Of a stretch of DNA of 64,000 bases, positions 1-10,068 are shown piece by piece. Source of the stretch: Leptobrachium leishanense (lineage: Eukaryota > Chordata > Amphibia > Anura > Megophryidae); NCBI GenBank assembly GCA_009667805.1, contig CM019063.1:54916881-54980880 (forward strand), in the 5' to 3' direction. The notes under the pieces were generated by a model, which was not told the DNA's origin, searched no databases, and saw only the letters and a list, made by a program, of their open reading frames with translations. Positions within the stretch are counted from its first letter, which is position 1. Each line of letters starts with the position of its first letter. A program made the position numbers and the translations under genes.

Positions 1-1533
1 TTGTTTTATTACGAAATCGTGGATGAAAAATATCTTCCAGGAATAAACCTGCACATGAGAGGCTTCTTTTCACATGGATTAAGAAGCTGCAGGATTATAG
101 TTTGTTAAAGGGCCAGTACCACCAAAAAATTAAATGTCCTTATTGTGTTTATTTGATGTTGCTGATCTCTTACATGTGCTTTGTTTTTCTCTTGTATGTT
201 TAGTTAAGAAAATATTTTCCTCCATATGTGTCACTGGGCGCATCCGATGTGCAATATTTTGTGTTGTAAACTGACCCCCCCCACACAGTTTCTTTCCATC
301 ACTTGCTCCTCACTGTGTGACTTTGGCCATAGAATGGAGTGAATGAGTCAGTCACTGACTCACATCATTATATTTTGTGGGATGTACTCAAAGGACATCA
401 CCAGGGGGTGGATTAGAAGTCTTTTTAGCTCCCTGTCTTATCTCATTCAGCTGCCAGCTCTTATCTCGGTTAGCCTGGAGAACAATAGCCTCCTGCAGCC
501 TTATCTAAACATTCCTTCCTCCACCTCATTAACCGTTAAACCACAGGAGTAAAGTAAAAGTTTTGCACCGATTTTAATAAATGTTGCATTATGGGAAAAA
601 TCCACAAAATGGAATCGGGAAATAAAAACCTAACTTTATTTTTCCTTTTCACATACAATTACTTCAAACAAACAAAAAAAAAAGCAGCAGCAAATGTTTT
701 ATAAATTGGTTTCATTTCTAATACACAAGTGGTAGTGTCCCTTTAATGACTTTTTTGCGATGGGATGTTTAAAGGAGCCATGATGCTAGACTTGTTACAT
801 TTACAGTTTTTGTTTTGGGGGGTATCATATCGGTAAAATATGTATAGAAATCTCTTTATGAACCCTCCCAAAATGAAGCTTTTCAGTTTTTTTGGTTACT
901 GTTTGTTCTTAGCTACGACAGCAGAGTATCTGAAGAAGTGTGTTATCACGATGAAAATATTTGTAATAAACCAGTTTCAATGAAGTGTTTGAGTGTTTTT
1001 TGTTGCTGTCATCTTTATTTCTCTCACGGGTTGCACTGACGTCATGACGTGCTACCTACAGTCCAAAGAAACCCTTGCTTTGCACTGAGGCCTCCTTCCT
1101 GGGGACAGGGTAGTTATTATCTTTAAATGTGTTTGCTTCTACAGGGCACCATTTGGAATTGTCCACGTGCTTTTTATTGACATGACCATTCAGCTGTTAT
1201 TGCCAAACTGCTGTACTTACCTCCATGGTGCTGCCATCGGAGGTCCAGTCAGATGTGCTGATGATTTCCTGTCAGTTGAGATTAGAAGAGCCGGCCTATA
1301 GGAAACGAGCAAAGAGGGCGCCCAGCAGTGAACATGACGGGTTAATGTCTAAATTTCAAATCTGATTCTAAAAATCTCCCCAATCTGTCAAACAATGCAA
1401 AGATTAAAAAATGGTCGGGCATTTGAGGCTCATTGTAGACGTTCATCAAGACAGAGTATCCAGTCTTCAGGAATCTATTACCTATCAATCTCTGGCTCCT
1501 GCCTTTCTAATCATGGTGTGGATCAGAAGTCCT
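1..1533. other. AT-rich non-coding DNA, no gene seen
   Basis: I see no recognisable coding region, RNA gene or bounded element in this stretch. The small open frames lack any family motif. Around 930-1000 a stretch reading CTGAAGAAG, then GATGAAAAT, then AATAAACCAG resembles a strongly decayed hammerhead-bearing Penelope-like tail such as those at 8.5 and 12.6 kb, but too few core bases survive to call it. Confidence 0.5.
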
Positions 1534-2179
1534 TGTAACAGATCTCTGTGCCCGGACAGGGTCGCATTTGTTAAATGGCACTTCCTCACTGGACACCCAG
1601 GTTCTCTTCGTGGCTCTCACGCCTTTCCTCAGTACCTTAGCTGCAGCTTAAGGACAGGTGCATGTAGAGAGCCTGACAAGCACTCCCAGAAATAAGCTGA
1701 AGCTGTAGACCTGGAGCCTTTTGTTGGCACAGCAAGCAGAAGTTAGCTGCTACCCTAAATCATGAGCAGTGACTTCAAGCTTGGTCAGAATAGAACTAGT
1801 TTATTCATAGAGACATACAGGTACAGTCAAGGACCAACCCCATTTGCATACAACCAAATAGATAACAACACAGATCAGATAACTGCACAGTACCTTCAAA
1901 CAATGGACAAAGGGATTTCCTAGGAGGAGAAGGGGGGAGAAAGCGGGGTAAAGGAATTTCTTATAGAATGTACACAACAGAGAGCAGGTACTAATACAGA
2001 GGTCACACTATACAGAGAGAATGTACACAGAAAACACAAACACCCTGCATCTAGAATTGTAGATACAGGGTGACTTTAACAAAGGAAAGCGCAGGGAAAC
2101 AATATAAAACATCAGGCTCGCACCTCCCAAATACAATTCTAGGCCCATGTGCTTTGAGTCCAAAGTGGCGCACGTCACA
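1534..2179 (-). mobile_element. Solo LTR, endogenous-retrovirus-like, 646 bp
   Basis: Read on the minus strand the element starts TGTGACGTGC and ends GATCTGTTACA, so it has the TG...CA ends of an LTR. It is flanked by an exact 5-bp target duplication, GTCCT, at 1529-1533 and 2180-2184. An AATAAA polyadenylation signal lies near 1810-1816 on the minus strand. The downstream (R/U5-like) half, about 1534-1740, clearly matches the end of the LTR at 10069-10929. No internal retroviral genes are present, so it is a solo LTR left by recombination between two LTRs. The 5-bp duplication fits class I/III-type retroviruses and many gypsy elements, so the exact class is open. Confidence 0.75.
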
Positions 2180-2184
2180 GTCCT

Positions 2185-3859
2185 CTTTTTAGGGTTGATC
2201 CTGTGGGGAAAGACAGACGGATTGTTCATCTGGAGCCCAATACATCTGGCTTGAGCGTTGAGAGAAATATTTGAATTCCCAGCTCAGTGGTTCGAAATAT
2301 CACATCACTTGGTGCGGTTTTCATTTTTACCAAGGTTTCACAGGAGGCCCTGCTGGTGGGCATAACCACACAAATCGCTCTTGGAATTTCCACAGTTTGA
2401 CTATGAATAAGGATATGGGAATGCTTCATGCTCACTTTCTATAACCGCACAAAGCCACTGTATACCAGAAATGAGGAATGTCTTGCCAGCAGGGTGATAA
2501 AATGGACAGCATGAGAACTCCATGAAACTGTTCAGAAATAGGCAACGGGAGAGGAAAGTTAATACCGTGGAAGGAGAAGTGTAGGTTCCTGATTTCATAG
2601 ATTTTGAATATGCAGAATTGGGTTTGGTCTACTTCCTTGGGGTTGGTAAGGCCTTGGCTTATTGCCACTAGAGGGAGTGTATGGTGTCAACCTGGTAAGA
2701 TGGAGTGAGTTTTTGTAATGAAATTGGCATTGGCCAGTGATGTCATGAGTGTGTTCATCAGTCGATGTGACAACCGATCACATCCAACACACAGCAGCAG
2801 TGACCTCCATCGGCAATGCCAACATTCCTCAAATTGGAGGCAACAGCAGTGACGAGAAGTAAATAAAACCCTGTTCATGATGGTGGAGGAAGAAGGGTAG
2901 ATAAATCGGGAGTGAGAATGCTGAGGGCATTGTGCTCCTGGCATGCAAGAATCTACAGCCTTGGTTAGGTAGAAGGCCAGTGGTAGAAAGAGAGGTAGAA
3001 TGTTCCTAGAGGACGCAGTGGTCTAGTGACACAAGCAAACGTGGGATAATGATATGATGCCTAAAGGACAAGTGTGAAAATGGAGAAGACCACTGACCTC
3101 GAGAGGACCAGTAAAGCAATGGAATGTAATACGAAACCTTGAAATTATGGCAACTTCAAATCTTTACAGATTTTAAATATCGGTAAATCCACGTTCCACA
3201 TATTTACATCCACTGGCCAAATCGGCAAATTGGTCTAGATTGTTCTCTTCTCCTTTCAGTTCTCCTGAGTTTCACCTTTAGTGAATAGACCTGTTTGTGT
3301 TCTGTGTCTTAACATCCTTCACATCAAGCTACCATGTGGTCTATTTGGCAGCCAATCACATCCAACAATCAGTCTCAGTGACTTCAATGGCAAAGCCAAC
3401 ATGCCTCAAATTGGAGGCAGGAGACAGTGACAATCCCAGTGATTGGAGGGGAGTGGAACCCTGCTCATATCATGATGTGCCATGACAGTCACTCTAGGGG
3501 CACTGTCTTGGCATGTCACTCAGTTTGAAAGGGTTAAACTCCTTTAATTCTTGCATATGAGGACTAGGAGGAAGAACTGACTAATCACCATAAAGGTTAA
3601 TCTGGAGACTTTGAATCTATTACCAAATATTTTTAATAAACTAAATGGTATTTTTACTCCTTCACTGCCAATTGGTTAAGGGGTGATATAAAGTGATTCT
3701 CCATAAAACCTACAGGTTCCTGCCAGTGGTTATCACCATCACACAATGACAGCTGTTCTGGGAGGCCCGGCAAAACATGAAGAGAAAGTGGAGAGCACAG
3801 GTTAAGACCATGGGAAAAGCATCCACGGGAATAACAGGGTGCAAGGGCTGGGAACACAG
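2185..3859. other. Unclassified non-coding DNA with a dispersed duplication
   Basis: No gene is recognisable. Two segments, about 2755-2880 and 3325-3480, resemble each other: both carry ATCACATCCAACA, then CCTCAAATTGGAGGCA, then a GAACCCTG-like stretch. They look like two copies of an old repeat. Between them, about 3210-3294 is a truncated copy of the small inverted-repeat family found at 9117-9286, ending GAATAGACCTGT. Confidence 0.45.
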
Positions 3860-4054
3860 GCATCCCAATGACGCACCAAAAAGCCAGAGTCTGTAGATCT
3901 GCACAAACGACGATGGAGTCACCAAGTAAGCTTTATGAAGAACTACTTTATTCTCCTGGCATTCTGTATGTGTGTCTCTACTTCCTGTTTCTTCTAAGAC
4001 CCTTATACTTCCAATGTCTCCACACAGCTATATATAAATGCAACAACATTCTAC
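3860..4054 (-). repeat. Probable 3' LTR of the gypsy element
   Basis: On the minus strand, directly after a purine-rich tract, the sequence starts TGTAGAATGTTG, carries a TATATATA-like box and then AATAAAG, as expected for a short LTR with promoter and poly(A) signal. It lies on the correct side of the pol gene. The 5' LTR is not in the window, so the outer end near 3860 is an estimate. Confidence 0.4.
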
Positions 4055-4057
4055 ATA

Positions 4058-4075
4058 TTTCCCCTTTTAAAGAAA
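4058..4075 (-). promoter_or_regulatory. Putative polypurine tract of the gypsy element
   Basis: The minus strand reads TTTTCTTTAAAAGGGGAAA immediately before the TG that begins the putative LTR. A purine tract in this position primes plus-strand DNA synthesis in LTR retrotransposons. The assignment rests on position and composition only. Confidence 0.4.
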
Positions 4076-4082
4076 ACACATA

Positions 4083-4263
4083 CAGGGTTATTCAGAGAGC
4101 GGTGAAAAGCAGGAGAATGACTGGAGAATGAAAAATTCTAGGTCAAAATAGCCAAACCAGAAAAATTCTCACTTTCATCTCACTTTCCAAATCGGCTATT
4201 TTGACCTAGAATTTTTCATTCTCCAGTCATTCTCCTGCTTTTCACGCTCTCTGAATAACCCTG
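4083..4263. mobile_element. Small palindromic MITE, CAGGG family (copy 1)
   Basis: The 181-bp element starts CAGGGTTATTCAGAGAG and ends with its inverse, and almost the whole element is one imperfect palindrome. The flanks are a 3-bp duplication, ATA, at 4080-4082 and 4264-4266. It has no coding capacity. It inserted into the gypsy element between the end of pol and the purine tract, so it is younger than that element. The superfamily is uncertain; related copies are at 9117, 19854 and 25937. Confidence 0.85.
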
Positions 4264-4351
4264 ATAATAACATGCATAAACCTAGACCAGAGTGCAGCAT
4301 AACAATGAACCGTAAAAACATGTAACATAAAACACGAAATGCTGTAAGAAA

Positions 4352-4714
4352 TCAGTATGTGATAAACTTTGGGTTAGGTATGCACATTCTTCCCGATCGA
4401 GTAACAACCAGTGGGGTTTCTGAATCTGAAACCTGTTGCCTGAAATCGTCATTATTTTGAAATGCTGCATTACATTCAACGTTTGGAGTGTCATTTGGCA
4501 CCGTAGCAGATGGCCGTGCTTGAGGTTCTGAAGAGACCACAGGAGCAAATGAGGCAGGGATGGGACTGTATGATTCAGGGACTTGTAGGAGGTGACGACG
4601 GTTTCTTACATAGGTCCTGCCATCAGAGTGGACAACATAGCTGTTGGGTTGGCGGGCCTTTCCATGAACCGTAGCCAGTTTGTCAAACCCACGGGAAGTC
4701 TCTATCCGTACCAC
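4352..4714 (-). pseudogene. Gypsy pol C-terminal segment
   Basis: This frame follows the integrase and holds a basic segment with SYVV, then RTYVRNRRHLL, a signature common at the C-terminus of Mag-like gypsy polyproteins after the integrase core. It ends with a stop at 4352. A frame break near 4715-4778 separates it from the integrase. The product would be a DNA-binding tail of the integrase. It is a fossil with no sign of a separate gene such as env. Confidence 0.6.
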
Positions 4715-4777
4715 CTGCCCTGGCTCCAGAGGTGAAAGACGCCTGGCCGACTTTTCATGGCTTATCTTCCTTTTCGT

Positions 4778-5490
4778 TCAGAGCCGAAATAAAGCAGCCT
4801 GAACATCAGTCTCAACTTTAGGCAGTAGCTGTGTCGCAACCACGAGGATCAAAGTCCTGATGCGACGTGACAGTAGACGTTGTGCCGGAGAAGGCATTCC
4901 ATTCCGTGGTGTGTTGCAGAGGTTGAGTAGTGCTGCATAAATGTCAGAACCATCACGGGCACATTTTGCTAGGAGCTGCTTGGCCGACCGGACACCACGC
5001 TCAGCTAGACCATTCGATCTCGGGTAGTGGGGACTGCTTGTGACATGGTGAAAATCCCACTGGTGGGCAAAGGTCCTGAATTCTCTGCTTGAAAACGATG
5101 GCGCATTGTCAGTCATCAACTGTTGGGTAATTCCATGTGTAGAAAAGTGCCGCTTCAATGTTGTGATCACAGTGGTGCTGGAAAGGTTTGGAAGGACGTC
5201 AAACTCCCACCAGCCAGAGTACGTATCCACTAAGACCAAATAATGCTTGCCTTCCCACTCAAACACATCATCTGCTGTGATGGACCACGGTTTGTCAGGG
5301 ACGGGGTGCAGATGCAAGGGTTCTCTCATTTGATGCTGTCGAAGAGCATTACATGGGGCACTTTTGGAAACTTCTCTTTCAATGTCACTATATACAGTGG
5401 GCCAGAACATTGTTTCACGCGCCCTACGCTTAGTGGACTCAATGTCAGGGTGACCTTGATGGAGCTGTGACAATATTTCTGGAGAGAGTG
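4778..5490 (-). pseudogene. Gypsy integrase
   Basis: The frame begins in the zinc-binding region (LHQGHP) and continues through the integrase core. The catalytic triad is visible: D in LVLVDTYSG, D in LMTDNAPS and E in NGLAERG. Integrase inserts the cDNA copy into chromosomal DNA. A frameshift near 5475-5490 separates it from the RNase H frame, and the CC part of the zinc site is degenerate (SAPCNAL). It ends at a stop at 4778, after which the C-terminal part lies in another frame. The length from zinc region to core end, about 230 residues, is normal for the family. Confidence 0.8.
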
Positions 5491-6279
5491 AGGGATTACA
5501 TATCTCTGACCACGCAAAATTAAACCATCATCCACAGTCAATTCATCCCTCAAAGTGTAAAATGGTCGGATGTCATGCGGAATTTCCTTGAACGAGTCAG
5601 GCCACCCATTGAGAATGGTGCCCACAAGACGCTGGCAGGTAGCATCTGCCTGAGTGCTCTGCTTAAGCTCCTCAATTCTTCTGGACGACAACACCTCATC
5701 CAAAGCTAACACATCATAATCCTCAACAGCTCCAGGGTTCTCAGTGGTGGGGAGGTGTGCACGCGAAAGAGCATCAGCAACATATAGTTCACGGCCTCGT
5801 TTATAGATAACATTCAGGTGGTATCGCTGAAGCTTGAGCATCATGCGCTGGATGCGTGCAGATGCTGTGTGCAACGGCTTTCTCAGTATTGTTATGAGTG
5901 GCTGATGATCCGTTTCCACAGTCACTGGGCGGCCATAGATATAAACATGGAATTTCATACAAGCGAAAACTAGTCCCAATAATTCTTTCTCAATCTGTGC
6001 ATAATGAGCTTCAGTCTCAGTAAGTGCTCTTGATGTGAATGCCACAGCCCTGTCATCTTGAAGACAGACTGCACCAAGACCATGCTGCGAAGCGTCAGCA
6101 GACAATATCACCGGTTTGTGTACATCAAAATACTGTAGGACAGGTGGACTTGTCAGATGTGCTTTGAGTGTGTCCACAGCAGCAGCATGTTGTTCAATCC
6201 AACACCAGTCAACATCTTGGCGCAGGAGCTGACGGAGAGGAGATGTTATCTCACTGTAGCGGTAAATGAATTTATTCAA
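5475..6279 (-). pseudogene. Gypsy reverse transcriptase thumb and RNase H
   Basis: This frame continues the reverse transcriptase after a break near 6280 and contains the Ty3-type RNase H: VILSADASQHGLGAV (first aspartate), then IEKELLG (glutamate) and TDHQPL (aspartate). RNase H removes the RNA strand during reverse transcription. The last part, about 5326-5470, is an out-of-frame reading of the integrase and should not be counted. The break at 6280 looks like a small indel: the upstream protein stops just where this one continues. Confidence 0.8.
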
Positions 6280-7595
6280 AGATAATTGGTCACGCCAAGA
6301 AACCTCTGTAATGCATGTTTGTCCTCTGGGACAGGCATTTGGTGAATGGCCTTGGTTTTTTCTGGGTTAGGCTTAACACCTTTATCTGTGAAAAGGTGGC
6401 CTACATACGGCACCTCTGAAACTCTAAAGCTACATTTAGTGGGGTTGAGCTGTAGATTGATGGCTCTGGCACGATCTAGAATACATTTAAGCCGTTTGTC
6501 ATGTTCCTCAACAGAAGAACCCCAAATCAAGATATCATCCACAGCTATTTCACATGGTTGTCTGGCAAAAAGCTGTTCCATGCATCTTTGAAAGACTTCA
6601 CTTTCTGTGGAAATCCCATATGGCATCTGTAAGAATTTGTATCTTCCAAATGGGGTCATGAATGTTGTGAGTGTTGATGATTCCTCATCCAGGGGGATTT
6701 TCCAGAATCCACACTTCGTATCTAAAATACTAAAGACCTTTGCCTGTGGCATATCAGCAATTACTTGTTCCACAGTCTTTAATGGGTGGTGAGGCCTCAG
6801 GAGAGCCTTATTAAGGTGCACAGGATCAATACATATGCGTACCGTGCCATCCTTCTTTACTGCAGCTGCCATGGCAGACACCCAAGGCATAGCCTCCTCC
6901 ACTGGGGAGATGATGCCCAGTCTAATCATCCTTTCCAGTTCATTGACAACTTTGTCTTTCATAGCTAGCGGGATCCGTCGGGGGGCACACACTGTCGGGT
7001 GCACGGATTCATCCAAGCGCATGTGATACGTGACTGGAAGCTTGCCAATAGTGTCAGTACTAAATAGGTCCTCGTAATCAGTCATCTCAGAAGCCTGTTG
7101 TTGTACAGCATGTACCTCTGAGCTGAGTTGGATGAGATTTAACCAGATGCTGTCTGGCAAGTCTAACAGGCTTTTAACATTTCTATCCACTATATGGAAT
7201 AACAACGTGCCTCCTGAAAGAGCCAAGGCAGTAGTGCCCAATGTCTGAATTGTTTGTCCGCCATAAGCTATCAGGTTTACTTTATTTGACTGGTCAATTT
7301 GGGCACGACGGTCAATGCTTTGCAGTGTGGATAGGGACATGACATTACATTTAGCACCGGTGTCAATTTTCAGCTTAACCTGCGTGTTACATGTGGTTGA
7401 CAGGATGGTGAATATTTCTCCTCTATTTGCAAGGAGGTCCACACTTTCACAATGAAAACCATCTCGGGAATCATCACTTTCCACTTCATTTATTCTGTGT
7501 ACATATTTCTTTTTATTTGCACGAAATGGCGGCATCCGCGCACCTGTAATTGGAGGCTTGGATCTACAGCACTTCGCAAAATGAGGTTCCAACAC
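6276..7595 (-). pseudogene. Gypsy protease and reverse transcriptase
   Basis: The frame opens with the last residues of a Gag zinc knuckle (HFAKCC), then a retropepsin with the active site DTGAKCNV, then the reverse transcriptase. Palm motifs are recognisable: a degenerate VRICIDPVHLNKAL, FSILDTKCGFWKIPLDEES, FLQMPYGIS, and a catalytic box reading AVDDIL where the family normally has Y(V/I)DD. The tyrosine-to-alanine change at the dNTP-contacting position would be expected to impair polymerase activity. The first residues (about 7580-7595) may already belong to the abutting Tc1 fragment. With downstream frameshifts this is an inactive copy. Confidence 0.85.
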
Positions 7596-8263
7596 CTTTG
7601 CTGTCTGCAGTTAACAAGATAAAACGTCTCCAATTCGCACAGGAACACAAGGATTGGACAGTCGAGCATTGGAAAAAAGTCATGTGGTCCGATGAATCAC
7701 ATTTCCAGTTGCATCATGCAGATGGCAGAGTGAGAATTTGGTGGAAACAGCATGAAAGCAGCTCCCCACATGCATGAGTACAACCCTTCAAGCTGGTGGG
7801 GGCAGTGTTATGGTTTGGGGCCCTTTAATCCGTGTGGAACAACGTCTGAATAGCACAACATACCAAAGTATCGTTGCTGATCAAGTTCATCCTATCATGT
7901 TGATGGCGTATCCCAATGGAGATGACTTCTTCCAACAAGACAATTCGCCATGCCATGGTGCTCGTATTGTGCAGGAGTGGTTTTAAGATCATGAGGGAGA
8001 ATTTACCTTGCTTCAGTGGCCCCCACAATCACCAGATCTCAATCCAACTGAGCATTTGTGGGACAAAGTTGAAAGAGCCATCAGGCAGCTGGTTCCACAA
8101 CCATCAAATCTCACAGACTGGACAAAGCTATTCATCGGGCATGGTGTCACATTTCAACATCTCGTGGAGTCAATGCCAAGAAGAATCGCCGCAGTATTGA
8201 AGGCAAGAGGTAGCCCAACCAAGTACTGATGGGGTGGTCATAATAATCTGGCCACTCAGTGTA
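7590..8263 (+). pseudogene. Tc1-like transposase fragment with 3' inverted-repeat end
   Basis: This is the C-terminal two thirds of a Tc1-family DDE transposase. The first aspartate is in WSDESHF (about 7688), the second in QQDNSPCH (about 7938), and the third position, the glutamate of SPDLNPTEHLWD, is near 8055. It is broken: a stop follows HESSSPHA at 7777 with the reading continuing in the next frame, and another stop follows EWF near 7986. After the coding part, GGCCACTCAGTGTA at 8250-8263 is the end of a typical Tc1 inverted repeat followed by TA-rich DNA. The 5' half is missing, cut off where the gypsy element begins. Gypsy and Tc1 were joined by a deletion or rearrangement. Confidence 0.85.
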
Positions 8264-8326
8264 TATTTATGTATCTGAGGTCTGGTGTGGGTATATATAA
8301 GATCTGGTATTTATAGTAAAGTTTAA

Positions 8327-8860
8327 TTGCAAAAGACATTTCCGCATCCCAGCAATTCAGTGAACTGCTTCACAGAGCTCATGTGCTACATTCCCCATAT
8401 GCAGCAAGTAACTCTGGGTAAGACATGCAAATTAAGTCTGCAATTTCTCACTTTTTTGCATCCAGGGCCTGTTTTAACACAGAACCCTCCTTACCAGTGC
8501 CATGTCATACTAGGTGGCTTTTTTTTTAGCAAAGGTCATGTTATGCAACAAGTCACAGGCACCCCTGTACAGTGTGTTTCGGACTATTATGCCATCATCA
8601 GCAGGAGATAGACTGTGACTCGTTGCTATTGGATGCCTAACCCGTAGGGCAAATCAATAATCATTTAAGTTATGGTGGAGGGCAAAAAGAGAGAATAAAA
8701 GCCTCCACACAGCAATTAATAAGGTTTATAATTGCAAATGACATTTACGCATCCCAGCAATTCAGAGAACCGCTTCACTGATCTCATGTGCTACATTCCC
8801 CATATGCAGCATGGAACTCTGGGTAAGACATGCAAATAAAGTCTGCAATCTCTCACCTTT
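8327..8860. repeat. Penelope-like fragment with two direct copies of an arm
   Basis: Two related segments, about 8325-8470 and 8735-8865, both read CAGCAATTCAG, then CTACATTCCCCATATGCAGCA, then CTCTGGGTAAGACATGCAAAT. The same motif forms the arms of the palindrome at 35215-35745. Between the copies lies a hammerhead-like motif (8562-8607, minus strand). I infer a non-autonomous Penelope-like family because hammerheads in this arrangement are known from such elements; no reverse transcriptase is present to prove it. Confidence 0.5.
8562..8607 (-). ncRNA. Hammerhead-ribozyme-like motif
   Basis: Read on the minus strand, the order of a type I hammerhead is present: a stem I strand CTCCTG, the core CTGATGA (8601-8595), a short stem II with imperfect pairing, GAAA (8580-8577), a 3-bp stem III (ACA/TGT), a GTA cleavage triplet, and the second stem I strand CAGGGG. 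The two stem I strands can form six pairs, one of them G-U. Stem II is weak: its closing pair is U-C. Self-cleavage would be predicted between 8568 and 8567, but activity may be lost. Type I hammerheads are known from the termini of Penelope-like elements. Confidence 0.5.
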
Positions 8861-8865
8861 TTTAA

Positions 8866-8866
8866 T

Positions 8867-8917
<51 letters not shown>
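8866..8917. repeat. (TA)n(TG)n microsatellite
   Basis: A simple TA run passes directly into a TG run of about 17 units. It has no other content. Confidence 0.95.
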
Positions 8918-9116
8918 TCAGGGTGTGCAGTGGGTAAATGGGGCGTCTGGCCATACATTTCAATATTAACATAAATTGGACAGGCTTTCAGCAAAATCCT
9001 AAATTATTTATTGGAAAGCGTCACATGACATTATTAAAAGTATCGTTATCGGTGACTACCTGAAAAAGCTATTGGTACTCGTACTCAGTCTTAAAAAAAT
9101 GGTATCCGTGCATCAA

Positions 9117-9286
9117 CAGGTCTATTCAAAGAAAGGTGAAACTCAGGAGAATGACTGGAGAAGTGTAAATTCTAGGTCAAAATAGCCAAACCAGAAAAAT
9201 TCTCCCATTTATCTCACTTTCCAAATCGGCTATTTGGTCTAGATTGTTCTCTTCTCCTGATTTTCACCTTTCTTTGAATAGACCTG
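9117..9286. mobile_element. Small palindromic MITE, CAGGT variant (copy 2)
   Basis: This 170-bp palindromic element starts CAGGTCTATTCAAAGAAAG and ends with the inverse. It shares its interior with the copy at 4083. The 3-bp flanks are CAA at 9114-9116 and 9287-9289, again exactly 3 bp but a different sequence. Confidence 0.85.
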
Positions 9287-9289
9287 CAA

Positions 9290-10063
9290 GTCTCTTCCCA
9301 GATAATCCCGTCTAATACATAAAATGTATTTTTTTTAAGAGAACGACCAAATCCTTCTTTTGAAGCATATATTTTCATAGAATTCGACACGAACGCATTT
9401 TATTTATTCTGCCTTTATGCAGCCGGAATAAAACCTCCACGATCATATTATCTTTAAAGAACCATAAGACACTAGATGTTATTTTTCACGTCGTGCCTGT
9501 AGGAAAGTTGCTTTTTTTATAGAAAAAAAAAAATGGAATTTTTATGTTGTTTACCGTCTGAGAAGCAATGAATTCCTTTTTCTAATTTCCATCGCTGGAC
9601 CCACTCCATATAGTTTAGCCTTGGAGGCAATCGTTTACAAAGATGGTTCCCTTTCATCCTTTCCTTAATATGCAGCGAGAGAAACCCAACGTCCTCATTA
9701 TTGGCTTTAATTGCACAGCCATTGGCTCCACTATTAGCTCCACAAATCCAGTAGAGAATTTACTATCGTTCTTTTATGTTTGGATTCTACGATTAATGAC
9801 CCGTAGAATCAAAGTTTCCCTTGTACCATTTAAATTAAAGCATTTAAAAATACACGTTTTTTTTCTGAATTTTTACTCTTTTTCTCCCCCATTGCATTAT
9901 ATTTTCTGAGGTTTTATGATTGATAATTTGCCACAAACGAAAACCGCCCATCGTATTATGCTACGGAAATTAATGTCTGTCCTGTACCATCTGACCTGTA
10001 CCATTTCTTGAGAATAGTTGCATCCCTGCATCGTCACATACCATTTCTTTATTTCTTAATATT
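9290..10063. other. AT-rich non-coding DNA, possibly unique host sequence
   Basis: No repeat family, ORF with motifs or RNA gene is visible. This is one of the few stretches not explained by mobile elements and could be ordinary intergenic DNA or conserved non-coding sequence. Confidence 0.4.
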
Positions 10064-10068
10064 ATTAG

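Larger units (their letters stand above)
4267..7590 (-). mobile_element. Ty3/gypsy LTR retrotransposon, pol region, decayed
   Basis: The minus strand carries, in order, the end of a Gag zinc knuckle (HFAKCC at about 7575), protease, reverse transcriptase, RNase H, integrase and a pol C-terminal segment, the Ty3/gypsy order. The similarity pattern (LHQGHP in the integrase zinc-binding region, SPHYPRSNGLAER near the catalytic glutamate) recalls Mag-like gypsy elements, which are often predicted as K02A2.6-like proteins. Gag and the 5' LTR are missing: the sequence stops at a junction with a Tc1 fragment near 7590. Several frameshifts show it is dead. Parts are listed separately. Confidence 0.85.

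Noticed and set aside
930..1000. Hammerhead core near CTGAAGAAG...GATGAAAAT
   Set aside because: Two invariant core positions are changed and stem II pairs poorly; at most a fossil of a Penelope-like tail.
4778..4860. An env gene downstream of gypsy pol
   Set aside because: The frames after the integrase match the pol C-terminal segment only; no signal peptide or membrane segment follows.
5243..5470. Plus-strand frame in the gypsy region
   Set aside because: It is the antisense reading of the integrase, which has clear catalytic motifs on the minus strand.
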